Under the pieces are notes generated by a model that was given only the letters and a program-made list of their open reading frames with translations, had not been told where the DNA came from and did no database searches. Positions 1-7,189 of a stretch of DNA of 34,123 bases are shown here, in pieces. How positions within the stretch are numbered: position 1 is the stretch's first letter; every line of letters begins with the position of its first letter. Origin of the DNA: Candidatus Ornithospirochaeta stercorigallinarum (lineage in GTDB: Bacteria > Spirochaetota > Spirochaetia > Sphaerochaetales > Sphaerochaetaceae); contig DVIF01000039.1 of NCBI GenBank assembly GCA_018711525.1, forward strand, positions 1-34,123, given 5' to 3'. The position numbers were made by a program, and so were the translations under genes.

Positions 1-129
1 CGAAGATGATGGTGCTGATAATCTATGCATATATGAACGGCACATTCTCATCCCGCGAGATAGAGAAGCTGATGAGGAGGGACTGCGTATGCATGAGGGT
101 TCTTGGAATGGACGGGATACCCGACCACT
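1..129 (+). pseudogene. Truncated transposase N-terminal fragment (IS1182-like, DUF772 domain)
   Basis: The reading frame is open from the left edge and reads (P)KMMVLIIYAYMNG, then SSREIEKLMRRD, then VLGMDGIPDHS. This is the usual layout of the DUF772 N-terminal domain of IS1182/IS5-type transposases: a 'P-K-M-x-L-x-I-Y-A-Y' segment, then 'SSRxIE', then 'PDHS'. In intact proteins 'PDHS' is followed by 'T(I/F)xRFR' and several hundred residues with the DDE core. Here the similarity stops at about base 129 and the frame runs on as phenylalanine/leucine-rich non-homologous sequence into the glpK promoter. The upstream part lies outside the window, so the 5' side may be intact. No terminal inverted repeat is visible. 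The call rests on recalled family motifs. Confidence 0.62.
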
Positions 130-144
130 CCTTCTTCTTTTTGT

Positions 145-173
145 TTGCCCTCACTCTCCTCATGTTTTATAAT
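145..173 (+). promoter_or_regulatory. Probable sigma-70-type promoter for glpK and the downstream genes
   Basis: A perfect -10 box TATAAT lies at 168-173. A TTGCCC -35 box (4 of 6 matches to TTGACA) lies at 145-150, and the spacer is 17 bases. Transcription would start near 180 and leave a leader of about 20 bases carrying an AAAGGGAG ribosome site before the glpK ATG at 199. The promoter begins about 15 bases after the transposase fragment ends. Confidence 0.6.
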
Positions 174-198
174 TTTCAGAAACAAAGGGAGTTTTTCT

Positions 199-1692
199 AT
201 GGGAAAGGAATATATCGGGGCGATCGATCAGGGCACCACTAGTACAAGGTTCATCATATTCGATAACGAGGGCATGATAGTCTCTTCGGCTCAGAAGGAG
301 CACAGGCAGATCTTTCCTCGTCCGGGCTGGGTGGAGCATGATGTGGATGAGATCTGGGCTAACACGGAGTATGTGATAAGAAAAGCCATCGAAACCTCCG
401 GCCTTGACGGCTCAGACATCAAGGCGATCGGGATAACGAACCAGAGGGAGACCATAGTTCCTTTCTCCCGTAAGACGGGCAGGAAGATACATAACGCCGT
501 CGTATGGCAGGATCTCAGGGGTTCTGAGATCATAGAGAGGATGAAGAAGGAGGTTCCTGAGAGCTTCATACGTGAGAAGACCGGGCTATTGTACAGCCCG
601 TATTTCAGTGCGAGTAAAATAAGGTACCTCATAGAGAACTCCCCAAAGGTAAGGGCATTCAATGGAAATCCCGATTTATGCTATGCCACGATGGATGCAT
701 ATCTTTCATATAAGCTGACAGGGCGTTGCGTCACCGATGTCACAAATGCGAGCCGTTATATGATCATGAATATCAAGACGCTGAAATGGGATGCCGAGAT
801 GCTCTCGCTGTTCGGCATAGATGAGGCTAATCTCCCTGAGATAGTCTCATCCACAGGCCTTATCTATGGATATACCGATGAAAATGGACCTTTCGGAGCA
901 CGAATCCCTCTTTGCGGAATACTCGGAGACCAGCAGGCGGCCCTCTTCGGACAGGCTTGTTTCAGACCGGGGGAAAGTAAATGTACATACGGCACAGGAT
1001 GCTTCATGCTCTCAAATACAGGCAGCGACCTCTATCTGAGCAAGCATGGCCTTATATCCACAGTTGCGTACCGAAAGGAAGGGGAGGAGGCCGTATATGC
1101 GCTCGAGGGATCTGTTGCAGTCGCAGGCTCCCTTGTCCAATGGACACGGGACAGCCTGAAGATGGTCAATGATGCAAAGGAGCTGGATGCCCTTGCCGCA
1201 TCGGTCCCGGACTCCGCAGGGGTGTATATCGTTCCTGCTTTCGCCGGTCTTTTCGCCCCTTATTGGCGCAGTGACGCCCGTGGAGTCATCGCCGGCCTTA
1301 CCGGATTCGCTACAAGGGCACATATCTGCCGTGCCGTATTGGAGGCGACGGCATTCCAGGCATATGATATCTTCAATGCCATGGCTCTGGACTCGGGAAT
1401 AAACCTCAAAACCCTCAAGGTCGATGGCGGCATGACCAATTCCGGACCTCTGATGGCCTTCCAGAGCGACATACTCAATGTCCCTGTAATCAGGCCGCAG
1501 GTGGTGGAGACCACCGCGCTTGGAGCTGCGTATGCTGCAGGTCTTACAGTCGGGGTATGGAAAAATATCGAGGAACTTGCACAATATTGGCATGAACAGC
1601 TTCGTTGGACTCCGACCATGGATGACAAAGAAAGGGAAAAAAAGGTAGGATTCTGGAAGAAGGCTGTATCAAGGACTTTGGATTGGGTATAG
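199..1692 (+). CDS. glpK: Glycerol kinase
   Basis: ATP-dependent cytoplasmic kinase of the FGGY family that makes sn-glycerol 3-phosphate from glycerol. The 497-residue length is standard for GlpK. The N-terminal phosphate-binding loop GAIDQGTTSTR (residues 8-18) is present, as are the 'ITNQRET' and 'WQD.R' substrate segments, GDQQAALFGQ near residue 245 with the catalytic Asp, and the C-terminal ATP-site segment KVDGGMTNSGPLMAFQ. The frame is open from 103, but the upstream 32 codons are low-complexity and not GlpK-like. The ATG at 199 has AAAGGGAG seven bases ahead and gives the family N-terminus. No glycerol facilitator or glycerol-3-phosphate dehydrogenase gene is nearby. cdaA begins 20 bases after the stop, so the two are probably co-transcribed. 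Confidence 0.96.
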   Translation: MGKEYIGAIDQGTTSTRFIIFDNEGMIVSSAQKEHRQIFPRPGWVEHDVDEIWANTEYVIRKAIETSGLDGSDIKAIGITNQRETIVPFSRKTGRKIHNAVVWQDLRGSEIIERMKKEVPESFIREKTGLLYSPYFSASKIRYLIENSPKVRAFNGNPDLCYATMDAYLSYKLTGRCVTDVTNASRYMIMNIKTLKWDAEMLSLFGIDEANLPEIVSSTGLIYGYTDENGPFGARIPLCGILGDQQAALFGQACFRPGESKCTYGTGCFMLSNTGSDLYLSKHGLISTVAYRKEGEEAVYALEGSVAVAGSLVQWTRDSLKMVNDAKELDALAASVPDSAGVYIVPAFAGLFAPYWRSDARGVIAGLTGFATRAHICRAVLEATAFQAYDIFNAMALDSGINLKTLKVDGGMTNSGPLMAFQSDILNVPVIRPQVVETTALGAAYAAGLTVGVWKNIEELAQYWHEQLRWTPTMDDKEREKKVGFWKKAVSRTLDWV

Positions 1693-1712
1693 CTTCAGGA
1701 GGATAGGCGGTA

Positions 1713-2564
1713 ATGCTTGAGGTACTCTCGACTTTAGGGTTCATCGATTATGTGAGATTGCTTGCGGAGACCCTGATTCTGGCTTTTGTCTTTTATAGGG
1801 TTTATATCGCTTTGGATGCGAGCAAGGCAAAACAGCTTGTCATGGTCCTTGTATATTTTGCAATCTGCTATGCTGTTTTCGCACTCCTTTCATTCGATGT
1901 TCTGACACATATAATGCAGGAGCTTTTCGTTCCGTTCCTGATGCTTCTCTTCGTCTTCTACCATCCTGAGCTCAGAAGGGCCTTCTCAATGTCTTTCATC
2001 AAAAAGAGGAGATTCTTCAGGATAGGTCAGCAGACTACGGGAGAGCAGATCGATTCGATACTCAATGCCTGCAACATTCTTGTTGAGAAGAAGAGGGGAG
2101 CCCTTATCGTGTTTCCAAGACATATAGACATCAAAAGTGTCCTGGACTCCGGTACGAAGATAAATGCGGATCTCTCTTCGACCCTCATCCTTACAATATT
2201 CGACCATGACACACCGCTTCATGATGGAGCCTGCGTCGTACAGGGAGGTCGTCTCACTTATGCCGCATGCTATCTGCCTCTGAGTGAGCAGACCGGGATC
2301 AAGGCGAGCTTCGGAACGAGGCACAGGGCGGCTCTTGGACTTGCTGAAGTAAGTGATGCCGCAGTGATCGTCGTCTCTGAGGAGACAGGTGCGATCAGCC
2401 TTGCCTACAATGCGAACATATACTATGACCTCTCGAACGAGACCATAAAGCAGGTGCTTCTCGCACTCTTTACATATCGTGATGTGCTTCCTACAGAGAT
2501 AAAGGAGCAGCAGAGTGCGCCATCTGAGACGGCAGAGGTGCAGACTTCAGGAGGTAAGGAATGA
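1713..2564 (+). CDS. cdaA: Membrane diadenylate cyclase (CdaA/DacA type)
   Basis: Makes the second messenger c-di-AMP from two ATP. The 283-residue protein has the CdaA layout. Three hydrophobic helices lie at about residues 15-34, 41-61 and 67-83, followed by a short linker and a DAC domain. The DAC catalytic motifs are intact: Asp-Gly-Ala at 171-173 in TPLHDGACVV, and Arg-His-Arg at 203-205 in FGTRHRAALG. A ribosome site AGGAGG lies at 1697-1702. The C-terminal tail after about residue 265 is polar and low-complexity. The stop overlaps the next start as ATGA, coupling it to a YbbR-domain protein, the usual CdaA partner (CdaR). c-di-AMP commonly controls potassium, osmolyte and cell-wall homeostasis; nothing here shows its target. 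Confidence 0.94.
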   Translation: MLEVLSTLGFIDYVRLLAETLILAFVFYRVYIALDASKAKQLVMVLVYFAICYAVFALLSFDVLTHIMQELFVPFLMLLFVFYHPELRRAFSMSFIKKRRFFRIGQQTTGEQIDSILNACNILVEKKRGALIVFPRHIDIKSVLDSGTKINADLSSTLILTIFDHDTPLHDGACVVQGGRLTYAACYLPLSEQTGIKASFGTRHRAALGLAEVSDAAVIVVSEETGAISLAYNANIYYDLSNETIKQVLLALFTYRDVLPTEIKEQQSAPSETAEVQTSGGKE

Positions 2565-2950
2565 AACAGGGTTTGAAATTCTTCTCCTCATGGAGTACGA
2601 AGGTCTTTTCCTTCCTTCTTGCAGTTGCTGTCGTCCTGATAGTCGAGTTCTCGAATATCTCGAACCGTGTGGTGACGATTCCACTCTCCGTAGCCCTTCC
2701 TGATGGCCTGGTGGCGGAGTCCCTCGTCCCAGAGACTGTTGATATCGTGATAAGTGGAAGCGAGCAGCTCATATACCTCGTCGATCCTTCCATCATCAAC
2801 GCCTATGCCGATTTCTCCGATGTGGATAATTCTGGAATCGCAAGGGTCCCCGTCGTCCTCGATTTCAATCAGGATGTATTCCGCCAGAGCAGCATAAGTG
2901 TGAAGGCACAGCCATCATCTGTAAGGATCCTGTTCTCTTTCGGGGAGTGA
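2561..2950 (+). CDS. cdaR: Short YbbR-domain (CdaR-like) membrane-anchored protein
   Basis: A 129-residue protein with one N-terminal membrane segment at about residues 14-30 (VFSFLLAVAVVLIVEF). The remaining about 100 residues, outside the membrane, resemble a single YbbR repeat (VVTIPLSVALPDGL, then VDIVISGSEQLIYLV, then ARVPVVLDF). In Firmicutes CdaR has several YbbR repeats, binds CdaA and modulates c-di-AMP synthesis. This one is much shorter. The assignment depends on the domain plus the 4-base ATGA overlap with cdaA. Its stop overlaps the acpS start as TGATG. The gene is a recognisable but minimal member of the family, and its regulatory role is inferred. Confidence 0.78.
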   Translation: MKQGLKFFSSWSTKVFSFLLAVAVVLIVEFSNISNRVVTIPLSVALPDGLVAESLVPETVDIVISGSEQLIYLVDPSIINAYADFSDVDNSGIARVPVVLDFNQDVFRQSSISVKAQPSSVRILFSFGE

Positions 2951-3309
2951 TGATGGTACTTGGCGTAGGAATAGATATCGTAGAGAACCGAAGGTTTTCT
3001 GATAAAGAGGAGAAGTTCCTTTCAAGGATTTTCACAGAAAAGGAGATGTCCCTTTCACCGCGCGTTGGGAAAGAGGAGTATTATGCCTCCCGTTTTGCCT
3101 CAAAAGAGGCTTTTGTGAAAGCCTTGGGAACGGGATTCACATCTCTTTCTCCCTTGGATATAGAGATAGCAGAGGATGGGAATGGAAGGCCTTATGTGGT
3201 GATGAATGAGAAGGTCTCAGGCATCTTGGATTCCTCTTCTGCCCATCTGTCGATAAGCCATGAAAAGGAATATTCTGTGGCAATGGTGGTGATTGATGGC
3301 ACGCTCTGA
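2950..3309 (+). CDS. acpS: Holo-[acyl-carrier-protein] synthase
   Basis: Transfers the 4'-phosphopantetheine group of CoA to apo-ACP for fatty acid synthesis. The small single-domain protein (about 119 residues) carries the AcpS signatures: GVGIDIVENRRF near the N-terminus with the metal-binding Asp, FTEKE, then YYASRFASKEAFVKALGTG with the second acidic ligand, and the C-terminal HLSISHEKEYSVA. Start choice is uncertain. ATG 2950 overlaps the preceding stop as TGATG, while ATG 2953 lies five bases after GGGGAG and is equally plausible. A GTG at 2947 is also in frame. Its 3' end overlaps truA by 14 bases. Confidence 0.94.
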   Translation: MMVLGVGIDIVENRRFSDKEEKFLSRIFTEKEMSLSPRVGKEEYYASRFASKEAFVKALGTGFTSLSPLDIEIAEDGNGRPYVVMNEKVSGILDSSSAHLSISHEKEYSVAMVVIDGTL

Positions 3310-4135
3310 CTGGAATAGGCCGTCTTCCTTCAAGGGCCTTGAAGATGGGGAACGCAGGATAAGGCTCTTTCTATCGTATGATGGTTCCGGCTTTTCCGGC
3401 TGGCAGAGGCAGGATGGAGAGAGGACTGTCCAGGAGGAGATCGAGGCTGTCCTTTCCTCCATACTTGGAGAGGAGATAACACTATTCGGTTCAGGGCGGA
3501 CGGACAGCGGGGTCCATGCCTTGAGGCAGGCGGCTCATTTTGATACCAGAAGCCGTATCGAGGCTGGGAAGTTCAGGATCATTTTGAATACTCATCTTGC
3601 AAAAGATATAAGAATCCTCTCCTCGGATGAGGTCGGGGCCGGTTTCCATGCCCGTTTCTCAACAGAGAGCAGGGAGTACTGGTATCTGATAAAAAGAATG
3701 GAGGACATGCTCGCATTTGATGACAAAAGGGTGACGGCTGTGAAAAGATTCTATCCGCTTGAGAGGATGAACGCCCTTGCAAAGGTCCTGGAAGGTACTC
3801 ATGATTTCACCACATTCTCATCTGCGAGGGATAAGAGCCTGTCGAAGACCAGGGACATATACATCTCATCATGGGATGAGATAAGTGATGCTTATGGATG
3901 CAGGATACTGCGCTACCGTGTCGCAGGAAACGCCTTTTTATATCATCAGGTGAGGAGCATGGTGGGTACTATGCTCTCCTTTCTTTCAAAGGGTATGAAA
4001 GAAGATGAGTTTCAAGCTATATTAGATAGCAGGGATAGGTCCAAGGTACATAAGACTGCGCCATCGGATGGACTGTATCTGGCTGATGTGAGCTATGACA
4101 GGGAAAAGTATGAGTGGTTTGAAAGAAAGCATTGA
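3296..4135 (+). CDS. truA: tRNA pseudouridine(38-40) synthase
   Basis: Isomerises uridines 38-40 in the anticodon stem-loop of tRNAs. Of 279 residues, TruA homology starts near residue 22 (RIRLFLSYDGSGFSGWQRQ). The catalytic Asp is residue 70 in FGSGRTDSGVHA. Later family segments include HARFSTESREYWYLI, GTHDFTTFSSA and FLYHQVRSMVGTML. ATG 3296 is preceded by GGTGGTG; a TTG at 3293 is also in frame. No later start precedes the conserved region, so about 20 extra N-terminal residues appear real. The gene overlaps acpS by 14 bases and the following gene by 26 bases. Confidence 0.96.
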   Translation: MARSDWNRPSSFKGLEDGERRIRLFLSYDGSGFSGWQRQDGERTVQEEIEAVLSSILGEEITLFGSGRTDSGVHALRQAAHFDTRSRIEAGKFRIILNTHLAKDIRILSSDEVGAGFHARFSTESREYWYLIKRMEDMLAFDDKRVTAVKRFYPLERMNALAKVLEGTHDFTTFSSARDKSLSKTRDIYISSWDEISDAYGCRILRYRVAGNAFLYHQVRSMVGTMLSFLSKGMKEDEFQAILDSRDRSKVHKTAPSDGLYLADVSYDREKYEWFERKH

Positions 4136-4769
4136 ATCCATTCTGGAGCTCAGGGATGAAATAGAGAGGGCATATTCGGACCCGTTGGGGGAGAGAGGCA
4201 TCTATTGCTATGATTTGAAAAAGGTCGCAGAGACATCCGTTCCTGACGAAAAGGGAGGAAAGACATCTCCTTCTGATTGCCATGAATGTCCGCTATGGGA
4301 GAACAGGATCGTCAGTCTTTTCTATTTCAATCCCAAAAAAGCAAGACTTCTTTCTGTGGTGCCTGCTGCAGAGAAAAGCGGTGCTATCCTCCTTCCTGAT
4401 GCCGAGCAGATGTATGAGAACCAGATGAATGCGATAAACGTTCCACGCTCAAGTCGTGCGCTTGTGTCCCTTTTGAAGTGCCCTTCAAACGTCTTTTCCA
4501 AGGAGTATGCGGATAAATGCCGTTCGTTCCTGAAGGAGGATATGCTCTCTTTCTCTCCCGAGGTGATGATTCTCTTCGGTCTTGACCTTGCTCACTATAT
4601 CCTTAACAACAATAAGAGCTACGAGGAGATCAGGGCGAGGAACAAGAGTTTCAAGGTCAATGGGATAAGGACCTTCGTCACATACAGCCAGAGGGAGTGC
4701 ATAGATGATCCTTCCTGCAAGAGGGCTGTCTGGGAGGACCTTAAAGTGATAGGGAAGGCATTAAGTTGA
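4110..4769 (+). CDS. Degenerate family-4 uracil-DNA-glycosylase-like iron-sulfur protein
   Basis: The 219-residue protein follows the family-4 UDG plan. A CHECPLWENR segment (Cys57, Cys60) is followed by an 'NPxxARLL' strand, then Cys124 in SLLKCPSN and Cys137 in ADKCRSF, a FSPEVMILFGLDLAHYIL segment, and a C-terminal DPSCKRAVWEDL. The four cysteines match those that bind a 4Fe-4S cluster in family 4. The catalytic elements are changed. Where the family has GEAPG-x-(D/E)ED this protein has VVPAAEKSG (83-91), and the C-terminal 'TYHP' motif is TYSQ (191-194). It may bind DNA or uracil without excision, or be divergent. ATG 4110 is chosen because AGGG lies six bases upstream; ATG 4095 is also open. 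The stop overlaps the priA start. Confidence 0.7.
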   Translation: MSGLKESIESILELRDEIERAYSDPLGERGIYCYDLKKVAETSVPDEKGGKTSPSDCHECPLWENRIVSLFYFNPKKARLLSVVPAAEKSGAILLPDAEQMYENQMNAINVPRSSRALVSLLKCPSNVFSKEYADKCRSFLKEDMLSFSPEVMILFGLDLAHYILNNNKSYEEIRARNKSFKVNGIRTFVTYSQRECIDDPSCKRAVWEDLKVIGKALS

Positions 4770-6742
4770 GATATGCACTTGTAACCCTTGCCGTTCCTCT
4801 CTATAGCAGTACATTCACCTATTCTTTTGACGAGGCGCTCTTCCCATCCCCTTTGTATAAGAGGGTGACGGTGGATTTCAACCACAGGAAGATGACTGGT
4901 TTCGTGATAGAAGTCAGCGATGAGAAGCCTGAAGGCGATTATGAGATAAAGAGCATATTGAAGGTCATAGATAAGCAAGATGTCATAAATGAGGAGCTTA
5001 TAAGGCTCAGCCGCGACATGAGCTATCTATATAAGAACTCCATGGGGCAGTGCCTTTCCCTGATGGTTCCTAACGCAAAACGGGATACCGATGCCGCACC
5101 TTTCTTCGAAGAGGGGGGTTTTTCCCCGATTGAGGCTCTGAGCCCCGATCAGGAAAGGGTGCTACGGGAGTACCATGGAAAAAGAGAGGAGGGAAAGACT
5201 CTTTTCTATCTCTATGGCGTCACAGGTTCGGGAAAGAGCGAGGTCTATCTGCGTATCGCGGAGGAGGTCATAAGAGAGGGCGGCCAGGTGCTCTACATGG
5301 TTCCAGAGATAACCCTATCCGAGCAGCTTTCGAAGAGTGTGAAGAACCGTTTCAAATCGCGTGTCCAGATTCTTCACTCCTCCCTTACCCCTGCCCAGCG
5401 TCTTAAAAGCGCCCGCCTTGTGAAGAACGGGGATGTCGATATCGTAATAGGTGCACGCAGTGCGATCTTCGCGCCGTTCAAGAATCTGAAGCTCATCATC
5501 ATGGATGAGGAGCATGAGAGCTCATACAAGGCATCAAACGCCCCGCGCTACCATGCCAGACAGCTTGCACAGCTCAGAAGCAGATACAATGATGCTCCCC
5601 TGATCATGGGCTCTGCTACTCCGAGCTTTGAATGCTATAAACTGATGAAGGAAGGTAGGATCGAGACTCTGATCCTTCCCAGACGTATCGGAAAAGGTGC
5701 TTTCCCACATATAAGGATCGTGAATACCCTCGGGCAGAGGGGTAACATCAGCAGTATCCTCAACGATGAGATAAAGAGTGAGCTTGAGAAGAAGAACGGG
5801 GTCATCCTCTTTTTAAACAGACGTGGCTATTCCACCGCTGTCACATGCAACAGCTGCGGGGAGGTCGTCAGATGTCCCAACTGCTCTATAAGTCTTACTT
5901 ATCATAAGAGAAGCAGAAGTCTTAAGTGCCATTCATGTGGTTTTTCCCAGAGTATGATAGAGACTTGTCCGACCTGTCACAGCCATGATCTCTTAAGCAC
6001 GGGTTTCGGTACGGAAAAGATAGAGGAGGAGCTTCGATGCCTATATCCTTTTGCATGCATAAAGAGGCTTGACGGGGACATCGCACAGAACGACAGGGAA
6101 TATGTCTCCACAATCCTTGGAGAGTTTGAGCGTGGAGAGATAGACATACTCCTCGGCACCCAGATGATCGCAAAGGGGCTTAATTTCCCGAAAGCGACAC
6201 TTGTCGGTGTTGTCAATGCGGATATGGGACTCTTCCTGCCGGACTTCAGGGCGAACGAGAGGACTTTCGAGCTTCTTCAGCAGGTCTCGGGAAGGGTTGG
6301 CCGCTATCGGGATGATGGACGGGTGGTCATCCAGACAAGCCAGGTCGACAACCCTGCGATACGGGCTGTAGAACTCAATGATCCTGAGGAGTTCTACAGA
6401 AGTGAGATGGAGATAAGGAGAAAGCTGGGCTACCCTCCGTATTCCCGCATGATAAACATACGCATACGTAGCAGAAGGGAGGAGAGGGCGAGAGCGGAGG
6501 CTGAGGCGATAGAGGAGTTCCTCTCCTCGTATTTCGAGAGTGAGGGCGGCATAGAGATGTATCCTGCAACCAGCGCTCTGATTGAGATGATAAACAACTA
6601 CTACCGCTACCATGTCCTGATAATCGCAAAAGATGATGCATTCCCTTATGCCCTCAAGGTGCTTGAAGTGTTCCGCTCATCATATAGGACGGATTCCCTA
6701 TGTCAGGTCGAGATAGATACGGATCCCATTGATATGTTTTAG
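4766..6742 (+). CDS. priA: Primosomal protein N' (replication restart helicase PriA)
   Basis: A 3'-to-5' DNA helicase that recognises stalled forks and reloads the replisome. It has 658 residues. The N-terminal 3'-DNA-binding domain starts ALVTLAVPLYSSTFTYS. Walker A is GVTGSGKSEVY (151-161), and the DEEH box MDEEHESSYK is near 246. Eight zinc-binding cysteines in four CxxC pairs lie at about 361-405 (first CNSCG, last CPTC). Helicase motifs DILLGTQMIAKGLNFP and QQVSGRVGR follow. The start is TTG 4766, overlapping the previous stop as TTGA, with GGGAAGG eight bases ahead; the next residues R-Y-A-L fit the PriA N-terminus and no ATG is available. In many bacteria def-fmt follows priA; here a toxin-antitoxin module intervenes. 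Confidence 0.97.
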   Translation: MRYALVTLAVPLYSSTFTYSFDEALFPSPLYKRVTVDFNHRKMTGFVIEVSDEKPEGDYEIKSILKVIDKQDVINEELIRLSRDMSYLYKNSMGQCLSLMVPNAKRDTDAAPFFEEGGFSPIEALSPDQERVLREYHGKREEGKTLFYLYGVTGSGKSEVYLRIAEEVIREGGQVLYMVPEITLSEQLSKSVKNRFKSRVQILHSSLTPAQRLKSARLVKNGDVDIVIGARSAIFAPFKNLKLIIMDEEHESSYKASNAPRYHARQLAQLRSRYNDAPLIMGSATPSFECYKLMKEGRIETLILPRRIGKGAFPHIRIVNTLGQRGNISSILNDEIKSELEKKNGVILFLNRRGYSTAVTCNSCGEVVRCPNCSISLTYHKRSRSLKCHSCGFSQSMIETCPTCHSHDLLSTGFGTEKIEEELRCLYPFACIKRLDGDIAQNDREYVSTILGEFERGEIDILLGTQMIAKGLNFPKATLVGVVNADMGLFLPDFRANERTFELLQQVSGRVGRYRDDGRVVIQTSQVDNPAIRAVELNDPEEFYRSEMEIRRKLGYPPYSRMINIRIRSRREERARAEAEAIEEFLSSYFESEGGIEMYPATSALIEMINNYYRYHVLIIAKDDAFPYALKVLEVFRSSYRTDSLCQVEIDTDPIDMF

Positions 6743-6748
6743 ATTAAA

Positions 6749-6777
6749 TTGATTTTATCTTCCTTTTATGGTATATT
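6749..6777 (+). promoter_or_regulatory. Promoter of the toxin-antitoxin module
   Basis: The -35 box TTGATT lies at 6749-6754 and the -10 box TATATT at 6772-6777, separated by 17 bases. TGG directly before the -10 makes an extended -10. The start site would fall at about 6784, inside the inverted repeat at 6782-6798, which suits repression by the module's own DNA-binding protein. Confidence 0.65.
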
Positions 6778-6781
6778 GTAA

Positions 6782-6798
6782 ATTACCTGATAGGTAAT
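6782..6798. promoter_or_regulatory. Inverted repeat, probable HigA-type operator
   Basis: Two perfect 7-base arms, ATTACCT and AGGTAAT, flank the 3-base centre GAT. The palindrome lies five bases after the -10 box of the promoter at 6749-6777 and would cover the transcription start. Autoregulated HigBA-type modules usually have such an operator. Binding by the HTH domain of the downstream gene is inferred. Confidence 0.6.
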
Positions 6799-6817
6799 CT
6801 CGAGCGCGAGGATTTGA

Positions 6818-7189
6818 GTGGAAATTGAGTTTTCATCAGAGAAAGTAAAGTTACAATGTACAGATACTAAAGTTGCAGGGAGGCTTTTCGGAGGAGATAA
6901 GATACTTGTCGTAAGTCTAATGGCTCGAATAAATGCTTTGAAGAGTGCGGAGACAATCATGGATATTATCAGGATGCCTACTTTCAGATTTCATAAACTT
7001 AGAAATAAAAACGGACGAAATCTGGAAGGTTGTTTTGCTATGGATGTAAAAACCATCAGAGAACCATGGAGGATAATATTGCAGCCTTTGACAGAAGAAA
7101 GAGAATCTTATCTGGCGTCCAATATGGATGAAATTGCTTCTAAAGTGAAAATTGTGGAAATAATGGAGGTGAGTAGGCATTATGAGTAA
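6818..7189 (+). CDS. RelE/HigB-like toxin of a type II toxin-antitoxin module
   Basis: A 123-residue small protein. The central part (FRFHKLRNKNGRNLEGCFAM, then KTIREPWRIILQP) and the last residues (VKIVEIMEVSRHYE) fit the RelE/HigB fold, in which a basic 'H-L..K.G...G.....I...WRI.F' core is followed by a strand ending '(D/E)Y(H/Y)'. HigB toxins cleave mRNA in or near the ribosome. The protein is somewhat longer than HigB (about 90-110). The start is GTG 6818 with GAGGA five bases ahead. The toxin precedes the antitoxin, as in higBA, and overlaps it by 8 bases. Base composition is visibly AT-richer than in priA or fmt, suggesting acquisition. The family call is from motif shape. Confidence 0.8.
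   Translation: MEIEFSSEKVKLQCTDTKVAGRLFGGDKILVVSLMARINALKSAETIMDIIRMPTFRFHKLRNKNGRNLEGCFAMDVKTIREPWRIILQPLTEERESYLASNMDEIASKVKIVEIMEVSRHYE

Noticed and set aside
103-198. Longer glpK start at 103
   Set aside because: The extra 32 codons span the transposase remnant and the promoter and do not resemble GlpK; ATG 199 has a ribosome site and the family N-terminus.
1012-1593. Minus-strand frame of 193 codons opposite glpK
   Set aside because: It is entirely antisense to conserved GlpK motifs and has no recognisable protein features.
6041-6613. Minus-strand frame of 190 codons opposite priA
   Set aside because: It is a shadow of the conserved PriA helicase region with no start signal or domain.
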